DNA of 64,000 bases, taken from NCBI GenBank assembly GCA_963717765.1, contig CAVQWX010000003.1, positions 1 through 64,000 on the forward strand. Direction: 5' to 3'. Of this stretch, positions 35,218 through 45,792 are shown piece by piece. A program made the position numbers and the translations under genes. Each line of letters starts with the position of its first letter. Position 1 is the first letter of the stretch. Source of the DNA: JACDER01 sp963717765. GTDB taxonomy: Bacteria > Actinomycetota > Thermoleophilia > Gaiellales > Gaiellaceae. The notes under the pieces are model-generated. The model was not told where the DNA came from. It ran no database searches and saw only the letters and a program-made list of their open reading frames with translations.

Positions 35218-35328
35218 GCTCCAGCGCGCGAAAAGCGCTGCCGGGCAAGGACGCAGGGAGCGTTCGTAGCCGGAGGCTACGGGCGCGACTGAGGACGCCG
35301 CCCGGTGCGCCTTTGCAGCCGCTGGAGC
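35218..35328 (-). ncRNA. Strongly structured intercistronic RNA candidate
   Basis: 111 nt between the cyclophilin stop and the MobA-like start. Nested helices: P1 GCTCCAGCG 35218-35226 with 35320-35328 (9 bp); P2 35232-35238 with 35307-35314 (7 bp, one bulge); P3 CCGGGC 35241-35246 with GCCCGG 35300-35305; P4 CGTAGCC-GGA-GGCTACG 35265-35281. The internal loop carries two related strings, AAGGACGC (35247-35254) and GAGGACGC (35291-35298). A local GCGC-GAAAA-GCGC hairpin is an alternative to part of P1/P2. The complementarity is equally strong on both strands; minus is chosen because all flanking genes read that way. It could be a riboswitch or attenuator for the MobA-like gene. Confidence 0.5.
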
Positions 35329-35352
35329 GCGCCGTATTTGCCGGGCGGTGCA

Positions 35353-36006
35353 CTAGCCAGATTCGACCGACATCTTCTGGATCACGACCGCACGCGTCGG
35401 CGCCTCGGTGTTCGGATCCCCCAGCTTCCCGATCCGGTCGACGACCGCCTGGCCGTCCGTCACCTTCCCGAGCAGGGCGTACTCCGCCGGAAGCTGCGCG
35501 TCCGCCCCCGTGACGACGAAGAACTGACTCCCGGCCGCGCCCGGCGGCTCCGACGCCGCCTTTGCCATCGCCACCACGTAGTGGACGTATGCCGTGCTGG
35601 GCGGCGGGGGCTCGATAGTCGTGTACCCGGGCCCGCCGGTTCCCTTGCCGGTCGGGTCGCCGCCCTGGATGACGAATCCCGGCACGATGCGGTGGAAGGT
35701 CGTGTCGTCGAAGTAGCCGTCGTCGACCAGCGAGGCGAAGGACGCGCTCGTCTTCGGCGAGGCCTTGGTGTCGAGCGTGATCGTGAACTTTCCGCAATTC
35801 GTCTCGACGGCGACGCGGTAGGTCTTGCCGGCGTCGAGCGCGGACGTGGGTGCCTGGTGATTCGACTCGTCCTTGGGTGACGGCGTGGACACGTCGGTGC
35901 AGCCGCCGCTTTGCGTGGTGCTTCCCCCGCCGCTGCCACCGCACGCGCTCGCCGCCAGGACAGCGAGCAGGACGGCGGCGGCGCTAGCGAACCGCTTCGA
36001 CCGCAC
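35353..36006 (-). CDS. Cyclophilin-type peptidyl-prolyl isomerase lipoprotein
   Basis: 217 residues. Lipoprotein signal SKRFASAAAVLLAVLAASAC with the lipobox Cys, then a Gly/Ser linker. Cyclophilin core: FTITLDTKASPKTSASFASL, FHRIVPGFVIQGGDPTGKGT, AMAKAASEPPGAAGSQFFVV, LLGKVTDGQAVVDRI. The active-site Arg (FHRIVPGF) and Gln (GSQFF) are present. Extracytoplasmic protein folding. It overlaps the FAD-subunit stop by 23 bases, so belongs to the same transcript. Confidence 0.92.
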   Translation of the reverse strand: MRSKRFASAAAVLLAVLAASACGGSGGGSTTQSGGCTDVSTPSPKDESNHQAPTSALDAGKTYRVAVETNCGKFTITLDTKASPKTSASFASLVDDGYFDDTTFHRIVPGFVIQGGDPTGKGTGGPGYTTIEPPPPSTAYVHYVVAMAKAASEPPGAAGSQFFVVTGADAQLPAEYALLGKVTDGQAVVDRIGKLGDPNTEAPTRAVVIQKMSVESG

Positions 36007-36814
36007 GCTTGATCAAGGCTCTGGCGATCTCGAGCTTGTACGCCGTTCCGTCGAGGGGCGTCGCCGACTCGAGACCGTCTGCAGAGTCCAGGGCCCAGGG
36101 GATCGGCGCCACGCCGGCGAGCCCGAGCCGCACGTCCTCGCCGAAACGCGCCGCGGCGACACCGACGAGGGGGAACGCCCACTTCTGCCGGTCGGCGGCC
36201 TTCAGGTAGGTGCTCGCGTCCGGTCGAGGTACGTCCAGGTCGAGGATGACCTCGTCGTAGTCGAGGGTGACGATGTCGCGGTTGTCGTCGCTCGGGAGCC
36301 GGTAGAGCTCCGCGATCGGCATTTCGCGCCGGTTCGTCCGCAGGTGCGCGCCGAGCGCAAGGAGCGCCGCCGCCGGGTCCGAGGGATGGGCCGAGGCCGT
36401 GCGGTCGTTGGCAAACACCGAGTGCTCGCGGTGCATTCCCGTCTGTGCATAGCAGCGGTCGCCTCCGTGCAGGTAGCACGGGAACTTCATCCGCCAGTAC
36501 CAGCAGCGGGTCGCCTGGCGCAGGTTGCCGCCGATCGAGCCCATCGCCCGCAGCTGCGGGGATGCGGCGGACGCGCACGCCTCGCGCAGCGCGGCTGGGA
36601 TCTCCGGGTCGACTTCCAGTTCGGCCAGAGTCGTGCCCGCGCCGATCGTCGTCCCGTCGATCCCGCGCGGGACGACCGCGCGGATGTCAACGAGCGTGTC
36701 GATGTCGATCAGCCGGTTGCGGATGATCGGCACGACGTCCGTCCCTCCTGCGAGCAGGAGGCCGGGGCCGGCCGTGTCCAGCTCTTCGAGGCTAGACGGC
36801 TGCAGGAGCTCCAC
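35984..36814 (-). CDS. Molybdenum hydroxylase FAD-binding subunit (xanthine dehydrogenase family, subunit M)
   Basis: 276 residues from GTG 36814 after GGGAGAAG. FAD motifs are LLLAGGTDVVPIIRN and GTTIGAGTTLAEL, then MGSIGGNLRQATRC. It has an extra Cys-rich loop: CWYWRMKFPCYLHGGDRCYA, with three Cys, like the iron-sulfur insertion seen in some family members such as the 4-hydroxybenzoyl-CoA reductase beta subunit. C-terminal CO_deh_flav_C part follows. Passes electrons from the 2Fe-2S subunit to FAD. Overlaps the large subunit by 23 bases. Confidence 0.9.
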   Translation of the reverse strand: MELLQPSSLEELDTAGPGLLLAGGTDVVPIIRNRLIDIDTLVDIRAVVPRGIDGTTIGAGTTLAELEVDPEIPAALREACASAASPQLRAMGSIGGNLRQATRCWYWRMKFPCYLHGGDRCYAQTGMHREHSVFANDRTASAHPSDPAAALLALGAHLRTNRREMPIAELYRLPSDDNRDIVTLDYDEVILDLDVPRPDASTYLKAADRQKWAFPLVGVAAARFGEDVRLGLAGVAPIPWALDSADGLESATPLDGTAYKLEIARALIKRAVEAVR

Positions 36815-39053
36815 GCTGCTTCTCCCTTTCCTTCGCCTCTGCCAGCGCGCGCAGCATCTCCTCGCGCGTGATCGGCAGCTCGCGGACGTCGGCGCCCGTC
36901 GCGTCGCGGATCGCGTTCGCGATGGCGGCGGACGTCGGGATGATCGGCGGCTCGCCGAGCCCCTTGGCGCCGAGGTTGGTGAGGTGCTCGTCGGGGATGT
37001 CGACCAGCTCGGTGACGAGCTCCGGCACGTCGGCGATCGTCGGCATCTTGTACGCGTCGAGCGTCTGGTTGAGAACGGCGCCGGTGTTGGGATCCAGCAG
37101 GCGGTTCTCCGAGAACGTGTGCCCGAGGCCCTGGATGATCCCGCCCTCGACCTGGCTGGACGCGCCCAGCGGGTTGATGACACGTCCGACGTCGTGGATG
37201 GCCGCGATCTTGTCCACGCGCACCTCGCCCGTCTCCACGTCCACGGCCACCTCCGCGACCTGGACGCCGAAGGTGAGGACGCGCATCCCGGTCGGGTTCG
37301 GGCCGCGGGCGCCCTTGCCGAGGATCTGCGCGTCCTCGAGCAGTCCCGTGACCTCCTCGACCGGCCACGACCCGCCGTCCGTGGAGACGACGTTGCCGTT
37401 CTTGAGCGAGAGGACGCGCTCCTCGAGGTGGTAGCGCTGCGCCGCGATCTCGATGATCTGCCGCGCCGCGTCATGGGCCGCCGCGCGCACCGCCGGGCCC
37501 ATGCTGGGCGTCGTGGACGAGCCGGCGGAAATGGCCGCATACGGGCCGCGCGCCGAGTCGCCGAGCGAGACCTGGACGCGGTCGACGGGGAGCCCGAGCT
37601 CCTCGGCCGCGATCTGGGCCATTGCAGTGCGGGAGCCGGTGCCGATGTCCTGCATCGCGGTGACGACGACCGCGCGGCCGTCCGACCCGACGCGCACCCA
37701 CGCGTACGACGGGGGGCCGCCGGCGCCGAACCAGATCTGGCTCGCCATGCCGATGCCGTGCCTCCACGGGCCCTCCGAGCGCGCGCGCACCTCCTCGCGC
37801 TTCGCCCAGTGCGGCTCGGCGCGCGCGTAGCACTCCATCAGGTTCTTGGAGGAGAAGGGCCGCTCCTCCATCACGTCGCTGTCGGCGTGGTTGAGGCGCC
37901 GCACCTCGAGCGGATCCATCTCCAGCTTGGCGGCGAGCTCGTCCAGCAGGCACTCGAGGCCGAACGTCCCCTCGACGAATCCGGGGGCGCGGAAGGCTGC
38001 GTTCGGGCCGGTGTTGAGCTTCGCGCCGTACTCGACCGTCGAGACATTCGGGCACGCGTACAGCATTTTCATCGGCCCCGCCGTCCAGCTCTTGAAGCCG
38101 CGGAAGCCGACGGCCATGACGAAGTCGCCGGAGAGGGCGGTGAGCGTCCCGTCCGCCTTCGCGCCGGCGCGCAGCCGCTGGACGGTCGCGTGCCGGTTGC
38201 CGCTCGAGAGGTTCTCCTCCTTGCGCGTGAGCGCGCAGCGAACCGGCCGGCCCGTGCGCTTCGCCAGCTCGGCGGCGATGAACGTGTACTCGCCGGGATG
38301 GTTCTTCGCGCCGAAGCCGCCGCCCATGTAGTTGCAGATGACCCGCACCTTGTCCTGTGGGATCCCGAGCTTCTCGGCGGTCTCCTCGCGCACTCCCCAG
38401 ATGAACTGCGTGGAGGTGTACAGGTTGAGGACGTCCCCTTCCCACTGGCAGACCGACTGGTGCGTCTCCATCGAGTTGTGCAGGACGGTCTGCGTCCGGT
38501 ACTCGGCCTCGACCACGATGTCGGCCTCGGCGAGGCCCCTTTCGACGTCGCCACGCTCGTAACGCTCGGGCTCGTCGATCAGCGACCCTTTCTCGACCGC
38601 CTCCTCCGGGTCGAGGAGCGGCTGGAGGACGTCCCACTCGACGTCGACCAGCTCGCGCGCGGCTTCCGCCTGGTCGAGCGTGTCTGCCGCGATCGCGGCG
38701 ACCGCGGCGCCGGGATACCCAGGCTCGCGCGTCAGCACGTCGAGGTCGTCGGGGGTGAGAGCGGCGCGCACGCCGGGCGCCTCGAGCGCGCGCGAGAGGT
38801 CGAGCTTCGTCACGCGCGCATTCGCATGCGGGCTGCGCAGGACGGCCGTGTGGAGCATTCCCGGGAGCTGGACGTCGGCCGTGTAGACGGCCTCGCCCCG
38901 TGCGCGCTCGCGTCCGTCGACGCGCTCGAGCGGGCGGCCGACGATCTCGAGCGGGCCGGCCGGCCACTGTGGGACCGGGTCCTCGTCGACCACGATCCAC
39001 TGCTCGGTGTAGTTGCCTTCGACCTCCTTCTCGGTGCGGATCAGCCTTGCCAC
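36792..39053 (-). CDS. Molybdenum hydroxylase large (molybdopterin-binding) subunit, xanthine dehydrogenase family
   Basis: 753 residues from GTG 39053. N-terminal a/b hammerhead (GEAVYTADVQLPGMLHTAVL), then molybdopterin-binding domains: YMGGGFGAKNHPGEYTFIAA, NAAFRAPGFVEGTFGLECLL, MQDIGTGSRTAMAQIAAEEL and the C-terminal GAKGLGEPPIIPTSAAIANA with the catalytic Glu. The AYRCSFR loop of form I CO dehydrogenase is absent, so it is a hydroxylase of an N-heterocycle, aldehyde or similar substrate. Operon: amidohydrolase, small, large, FAD subunits. Confidence 0.93.
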   Translation of the reverse strand: MARLIRTEKEVEGNYTEQWIVVDEDPVPQWPAGPLEIVGRPLERVDGRERARGEAVYTADVQLPGMLHTAVLRSPHANARVTKLDLSRALEAPGVRAALTPDDLDVLTREPGYPGAAVAAIAADTLDQAEAARELVDVEWDVLQPLLDPEEAVEKGSLIDEPERYERGDVERGLAEADIVVEAEYRTQTVLHNSMETHQSVCQWEGDVLNLYTSTQFIWGVREETAEKLGIPQDKVRVICNYMGGGFGAKNHPGEYTFIAAELAKRTGRPVRCALTRKEENLSSGNRHATVQRLRAGAKADGTLTALSGDFVMAVGFRGFKSWTAGPMKMLYACPNVSTVEYGAKLNTGPNAAFRAPGFVEGTFGLECLLDELAAKLEMDPLEVRRLNHADSDVMEERPFSSKNLMECYARAEPHWAKREEVRARSEGPWRHGIGMASQIWFGAGGPPSYAWVRVGSDGRAVVVTAMQDIGTGSRTAMAQIAAEELGLPVDRVQVSLGDSARGPYAAISAGSSTTPSMGPAVRAAAHDAARQIIEIAAQRYHLEERVLSLKNGNVVSTDGGSWPVEEVTGLLEDAQILGKGARGPNPTGMRVLTFGVQVAEVAVDVETGEVRVDKIAAIHDVGRVINPLGASSQVEGGIIQGLGHTFSENRLLDPNTGAVLNQTLDAYKMPTIADVPELVTELVDIPDEHLTNLGAKGLGEPPIIPTSAAIANAIRDATGADVRELPITREEMLRALAEAKEREKQRGAPAAV

Positions 39054-39478
39054 GTCAGAACAGCCTCCTCGATCTTGGGATAGGCGCCGCAGCGGCAGAT
39101 GTTCCCCGACATCGCGTGCCGGATCTCCTCGCGGCTGGGGCTCGGATTGGCCTCGACGAGCGCCGCGGCCGAGACGATTTGCCCAGGTGTGCAGAAGCCG
39201 CACTGCAGCGCATCGGTCCGGACGAAGGCGTCGACCAGCGGATGGTCGCGCAGGCCTTCGATCGTCGTTACCTCGCGCTCGTCGACCGTGTGGACGAGCG
39301 TGATGCAGGAGAGCGTGGGCACGCCGTCGAGCAGGACGGTGCAGGCGCCGCAGTGGCCCTCGTTGCAGCCGATTTTCGTCCCCGTCAGGCCGAGGTCGTC
39401 GCGCAGGACGGATGCGAGCGAGCGCCCGACGCTCGCCGTGAGGGGATAGCGCTGCCCGTTGATGGTGACCTCAGACAT
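39041..39478 (-). CDS. Molybdenum hydroxylase 2Fe-2S small subunit
   Basis: 145 residues. Ferredoxin-type cluster motif GCNEGHCGACTVLLDG, then alpha-helical second cluster motifs ALQCGFCTPGQIV and SGNICRCGAYPKIEEAV, all eight Cys present. Transfers electrons from Mo to the FAD subunit. Starts 8 bases inside the amidohydrolase stop and overlaps the large subunit by 13 bases. Confidence 0.95.
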   Translation of the reverse strand: MSEVTINGQRYPLTASVGRSLASVLRDDLGLTGTKIGCNEGHCGACTVLLDGVPTLSCITLVHTVDEREVTTIEGLRDHPLVDAFVRTDALQCGFCTPGQIVSAAALVEANPSPSREEIRHAMSGNICRCGAYPKIEEAVLTWQG

Positions 39479-40625
39479 TCGCTGTGACCGCCCAGATGTC
39501 CGCCAGGTGGATGAGGCGAAACGTCATCCTGCTGAGCTGGCGCTTCTCCTGCTCGTCCTCGATCTCCGGGGCCAGGCGCCACAGGCCGTGGGCGGCTGAG
39601 AGCAGCTCCTTGACGCGGTCGAGATCCTCCGGCACCTTGCCGTTCCGTTCGTTGGTCGCGTTCAGGGCAAGGTCGAGGACGCCGATCGTGTCCGGCTGCC
39701 GCGTCCACAGAAGCGGGGTCGCCATGGACAGGTACTGGTGGATACGGGCAAAGATCATCGGCTGCGTGAAGACGTCGCCGCCGCGCGGTCTCGTCGGTTC
39801 GAGCGGCGGCTCGCCGGCGGCTATGCGCGCGGCGCTGCGTCCGAGCATGTTGCGGACGTCGTCCTCGTCCAGGCCCGAAGCGCGTGCCGTCCGCAGCGCG
39901 ATCAGCAGCGACGCCGGCTCCTGCCCGTACGGGTAGTCGGAAGCCACCAGTACCTGCTCGGGTGAGACGTGCCGGAACATGTCCAGCAGGTCGACGGGGC
40001 TCCAGACGGAGGTGTCGAAGAAGACGCCTGCCTTGCCCCCGAAGCGCTCGGCCAGGGCCGCCAGGTCGGCGATTCCGCCGTGCGCGATGATCAGCTGCGC
40101 GTCCGGGTGAGCGTCGACGAGGCGCGCGAGATGGTCGGCGATCGGCGGCAGCCCGCGCCCACCGTGGATGAGGATCGGGACCCGGCGCTCGGCTGCGAGC
40201 CCGAAGATCGGCGCGAGCCGCTTGTCGTTCAGGAGGAAGCGCTGCGCCCGCGGGTGGAGCTTGATCCCCCGCGCGCCCAGGTCGAGGCAGCGGGTGGCCT
40301 CCTCGACCGGCTCCTCGCTCAGATCGAGCCGGACGAACGGGATGAAACGTCCTCCTGACCGCTCGGCGTACGCGAGGCTGCGGTCGTTCGGCGCGCGGAA
40401 GGCCGGATGCCGGTCGGGCTCGTCCATGCAGAACATGAAGCAGCGCGAGATCCCGTAGTCATCGGTGATGCCCATGAGCTCCTCGTACTTCCCGCTCATA
40501 CCGTCGATGTCGTTCCCGAGGTGGGTGTGGGCGTCGAAGATCTCTGCGTCCGCGGGCAGCTCGCGGCGAAGCTCCTCGTCGTACGACTCGAACAGTTTCC
40601 GGGCTCGATCGAGCACGTCGTCCAT
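39471..40625 (-). CDS. Amidohydrolase family metal-dependent hydrolase (TIM barrel)
   Basis: 384 residues from ATG 40625 (an upstream in-frame start at 40655 is not favoured). Metal motif HTH is in ADAEIFDAHTHLGNDIDGMS; then GARGIKLHPRAQRFLLNDKR, RRVPILIHGGRGLPPIADHL, LIIAHGGIADLAALAERFGG and VLVASDYPYGQEPASLLIAL. Amidohydrolase_2-like, acting on small amides or decarboxylating ring acids. First gene of the molybdenum-hydroxylase operon, so it may process the same substrate. Confidence 0.85.
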   Translation of the reverse strand: MDDVLDRARKLFESYDEELRRELPADAEIFDAHTHLGNDIDGMSGKYEELMGITDDYGISRCFMFCMDEPDRHPAFRAPNDRSLAYAERSGGRFIPFVRLDLSEEPVEEATRCLDLGARGIKLHPRAQRFLLNDKRLAPIFGLAAERRVPILIHGGRGLPPIADHLARLVDAHPDAQLIIAHGGIADLAALAERFGGKAGVFFDTSVWSPVDLLDMFRHVSPEQVLVASDYPYGQEPASLLIALRTARASGLDEDDVRNMLGRSAARIAAGEPPLEPTRPRGGDVFTQPMIFARIHQYLSMATPLLWTRQPDTIGVLDLALNATNERNGKVPEDLDRVKELLSAAHGLWRLAPEIEDEQEKRQLSRMTFRLIHLADIWAVTANV

Positions 40626-40662
40626 CTCTTGGAGTCTACGCAGAGCGGATAGCATCCCCGCC

Positions 40663-41795
40663 GTGGCCGACCAGGTCCTGATCTACGCGGACACCGAGCG
40701 CTCGCCCGAGCTCCGCCACGAGCTTCCGGTCGCGATCGGCGACGCCTTCCTCTACGCCGAGAACAACGGGTCGCGCTACGTCCTGACCAACGTGCTCGAG
40801 ATCGAGAAGATGAGGAAGCTGGGCATCGAGACGCGGCTGCCGGACGACTACGGGATCGACGAGCTGCTCAAGTCCGGGAAGAAGCCGCCGGAGATTCGCA
40901 ACGAGCTGCTCCTGCGCGCCTGCCGCGACCTCGGCATCACCGACGCGTCCGTTCCATTTTGGTTCCCCGTCGATCTCGCCGATTTCCTGCGTGAGAACGG
41001 AGTCGAGCTGCGCGCCGACGAGGAGCTCTTCGACGAGCGCCGGCGCTCCAAGAACGAGGCCGAGATCGCGGGCATCCGGCGCGCGCAGAAGGCGACCGAG
41101 GCGGGGATGCAAGCGGTAGCGGACATGCTCCGTGCCTCCGAGCCCGGCGACGGCGGCCTCGTGCTGGACGGCGAGCCGCTGACGGTGGAGCGCGTCAAGG
41201 TCGCAATCAGCCAGGCCTTCATGGACGGCGGCGCGACCAGCGACGACTTCATCGTGGCCTGGGGCGAGCAGGGCGCGCGCGGTCACGACACGGGATCGGG
41301 ACAGCTTCAGCCCGGTTCCCCCGTCGTCGTCGACCTCTTCCCCAAGGACAAGGAATCGGCCTGCTACGCGGACATGACGCGGACGTTCGTGGTCGGCGAG
41401 CCCGACGAGGAGATCGTCGAATGGCACCGGCTGGTCAAGGAGGCCGTCGACCGGACGATCGAGCCGATCAGGCCCGGCGTGACCGGCCGCGAGCTCTTCG
41501 ACATCGCGTGCGACATCTTCGAAGAGGCCGGCGAGAAGACGCAGCGGACGAAGGAACCGGGCAAGCCGCTCGACGAGGGGTTCTTCCACAGTCTCGGGCA
41601 CGGCGTGGGCCTGGAGGTGCACGAGGCGCCCGGGCTCGGGCTGCTCGGCGAAAAGCCGTTCGTGGCGGGTGACGTCGTCACGATCGAGCCCGGCCTGTAC
41701 CGGCAGGGCTACGGCGGCGTCCGTCTCGAGGACCTCATCCTCGTCACCGAGGACGGATACGAGAACCTGACGAAGTTCCCGTACGACCTCGCTCC

Positions 41796-41799
<4 letters not shown>
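40663..41799 (+). CDS. M24 family metallopeptidase (Xaa-Pro aminopeptidase-like)
   Basis: 378 residues from GTG 40663. C-terminal pita-bread fold with metal ligands Asp in VVVDLFPKDKESACYADMTR (both Asp), His in HSLGHGVGLEVHEAPGLGLL, Glu in VTIEPGLYRQGYGGVRLEDL. The N-terminal creatinase-like domain is present. Divergent from the amidohydrolase (37 bases apart), and its TGA overlaps the TTG start of the acetyl-CoA synthetase gene. Confidence 0.9.
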
Positions 41800-43713
<1,914 letters not shown>

Positions 43714-43729
<16 letters not shown>

Positions 43730-44436
43730 CCGTCGCCGAACGGCCCGACCTGGCCGAGCCCGCGTGGGAGGCGGTCAAGGACCAACTCCCCGAGTACAAC
43801 AACCACGGAGACGTCCTCAACCGCTACTGGGGCCGCCTGACCGAGGAGCGGCCCGAGTTCCAGTTCCATCTCGTTGACGGCGAAGAGATCCTCGCCCGGG
43901 CGCGCTGCGTCCCCGTCCGCTGGGACGGCACCGTCGAGGACCTTCCCGCCGGCATCGACGGCGCCATCGCACGCGGCTTCGACGAGGAGGGCGCCGACGT
44001 CCTTTGCGCGCTGCTCATCGTCGTGCCCGGCCGCCTTCAGGGCCGCGGGCTGAGCGCCGAGGCGCTGCGCGCGATGGTCCAAATCGCGCGGTCGAACGAT
44101 CTCGGTTGTCTCATCGCACCGGTGCGGCCGAACTGGAAGGACCGCTATCCGCTCGTTCCGATCGAGCGCTACGCGGCGTGGCGGCGCGACGACGGGCTGC
44201 TGTTCGACCCGTGGATGCGCGTGCACGAGCGCGCGGGCGGAACGGTGCTGAAGCCGGAGCCGCAGTCGCTGCGCATCACCGGCACCGTCTCCGAGTGGGA
44301 GGAGTGGACGCAGATGCCGTTTCCCGAGAGCGGCGAATACGTCTTTCCGGGCGGGCTGGCTACGCTCGAGATCGACCGAGAGCGGGACGCCGGCCGCTAC
44401 TGGGAGCCGAACGTGTGGATGGTTCACGACGCCTGA
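43714..44436 (+). CDS. GNAT-like protein with a non-standard start
   Basis: About 240 residues: VRALTVAERPDLAEPAWEAV, YWGRLTEERPEFQFHLVDGE, ALLIVVPGRLQGRGLSAEAL, RAMVQIARSNDLGCLIAPVR. The GxxQGxGL-like segment fits an acetyl-CoA site. No ATG, GTG or TTG exists before the conserved N terminus; ATC at 43714 has AAGGAG at 43703-43708 with ideal spacing, overlapping the acs stop by 16 bases. Either initiation at ATC or a damaged start codon. Convergent overlap of 77 bases with the transporter gene. Confidence 0.65.
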
Positions 44437-45280
44437 CCGAGCCGCGGCAGCGTGACAGGATCAGGAGTCCGGCGACGACCAAGGCCAGCCCGAGGAGCGA
44501 TACGACCGTCTCGGCGGAGCTCTGGTCGAGGCGCTCGTTGAGCACGGTAATGCCGACGACCACGCCGGCGAGGGCTTCCAGCACTGTCTCGCTCGTCATC
44601 GCCGGCGCCAGCGCGCCGGTCTGGAGGGAGGCCTGCGCGAGCAGGAAGCCGGTCAGCGCCACGCCTGCGAGCGCGTACACGTGCCAGTCGGCGAGCACGG
44701 CCGCGAAGCCGTCGTCGAAGCGGTCGACGGTGGACTTCGTCAGCGCCGCGACGAGGCCGCCGAGGATCATTCCCGCGGCGATTCCCAGGAAGGTCGCGCG
44801 CACGCTCGGCTTTCGGCCGATGCTCGCGAGGGCGAGCAGGACGGCGAGCCCCCCGATGATCGCCGCGCCGAGCAGCCAGCTTGCGGCTGTCGCGTCGGAC
44901 GATCCACCGTAGGGCGTCGCCACCAGGCGAAAGACGATCAACCCTGCGCACACGGCCGCTGCGCCGAGGATCTCGCGCCGGCCGATGTGCTGGTGGGTGA
45001 TCTTGGCGCCGAGCGGGAGCGCGAAGACGACGCTGGCGACGAGCAGCGGCTGCACCGACACGAGCCGCCCGAAGCCGAGCGCCGCTGCCTGCGCCCCGTA
45101 GCCGAGAGCGTCCGCGCCGAGACCCGCGAGCCAGACCGGCTTGCGCACGAGCCGCGCGAGGAACCCGGGATGGAGCGCGCCGTCCTCCGGCTCCTCCATC
45201 GCGCCCTTCTGCTCGAGGACGGTGGCGAGTGCGAAGAAAAGCGCGGCGAGGAGCGCGATCGGCGTGGCGAGGGTGTCCAT
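44360..45280 (-). CDS. DMT/EamA-type membrane transporter
   Basis: 306 residues with about nine or ten hydrophobic helices. N terminus TLATPIALLAALFFALATVL then EQKGAMEEP; later GRLVSVQPLLVASVVFALPL, ASLQTGALAPAMTSETVLEA and LLGLALVVAGLLILSRCRG. It resembles the DMT multidrug/metabolite transporter superfamily. Substrate unknown. Confidence 0.75.
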   Translation of the reverse strand: MDTLATPIALLAALFFALATVLEQKGAMEEPEDGALHPGFLARLVRKPVWLAGLGADALGYGAQAAALGFGRLVSVQPLLVASVVFALPLGAKITHQHIGRREILGAAAVCAGLIVFRLVATPYGGSSDATAASWLLGAAIIGGLAVLLALASIGRKPSVRATFLGIAAGMILGGLVAALTKSTVDRFDDGFAAVLADWHVYALAGVALTGFLLAQASLQTGALAPAMTSETVLEALAGVVVGITVLNERLDQSSAETVVSLLGLALVVAGLLILSRCRGSVRRREPSTRSAPSSGRRPALGRSRA

Positions 45281-45311
45281 AGCTCCTTCTTTCCGCTATA
45301 GCCTCTTCGTT

Positions 45312-45758
45312 ATGCATGCCCAGGAAGAGCGGCAGACGGCGGTCGAGCTCTTCAACCACACGTGGTCGCTGATGGAGCTGCCCGAGCGGACGCCCGAGCA
45401 GGACGACGAGATGATCCACGCCGCCCACGCGTCCCGGCACCACTGGGCCGCAGTTGGGACCGGCGCGAACCTCGCGCGCGGCGAGTGGCAGATCTCGCGC
45501 GTCTACGTCACTCTGGGCCGCGCCGAGCCCGCCCTCTACCACGCCGGACGCTGCCTGGCGTACTGCGAGGCGAGCCAGGACGGCATCGCCGACTGGGACA
45601 TTCCGTATGCGTACGAGGCGCTTGCCCGCGCCCAGCTGACTGCGGGCAACGAGGAGGAGGCGAAGCGCTACGCGGACCGCTCCCGCGAGCTGGCGGCCAA
45701 GGTCGCCGACGAGCACGACCGCGAGCATCTGGAAGAAGACCTGTCGACGCTGCCTTGA
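45312..45758 (+). CDS. Conserved hypothetical, TPR-like, 148 residues
   Basis: ATG 45312. All-helical by sequence: QTAVELFNHTWSLMELPERT, HHWAAVGTGANLARGEWQIS, AYEALARAQLTAGNEEEAKR. The helix-turn-helix pairs resemble TPR repeats. Cytoplasmic. Likely same transcript as the MerR gene 34 bases downstream, though no direct link is known. Confidence 0.65.
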   Translation: MHAQEERQTAVELFNHTWSLMELPERTPEQDDEMIHAAHASRHHWAAVGTGANLARGEWQISRVYVTLGRAEPALYHAGRCLAYCEASQDGIADWDIPYAYEALARAQLTAGNEEEAKRYADRSRELAAKVADEHDREHLEEDLSTLP

Positions 45759-45792
45759 CTCTCCCCTCGGGAGAGGCCGTACGCTCGCGGCG

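Noticed and set aside
35218..35328. Assignment of the structured element to a c-di-GMP-I or Moco riboswitch
   Set aside because: It shares GGACGCA-like strings with c-di-GMP-I, but helix order and receptor motifs differ, and it does not match the Moco pattern I know. Left as unclassified.
36525..39083. 852-residue plus-strand ORF opposite the molybdenum hydroxylase genes
   Set aside because: Antisense shadow; the minus strand carries complete Mo, FAD and Fe-S subunits with all motifs.
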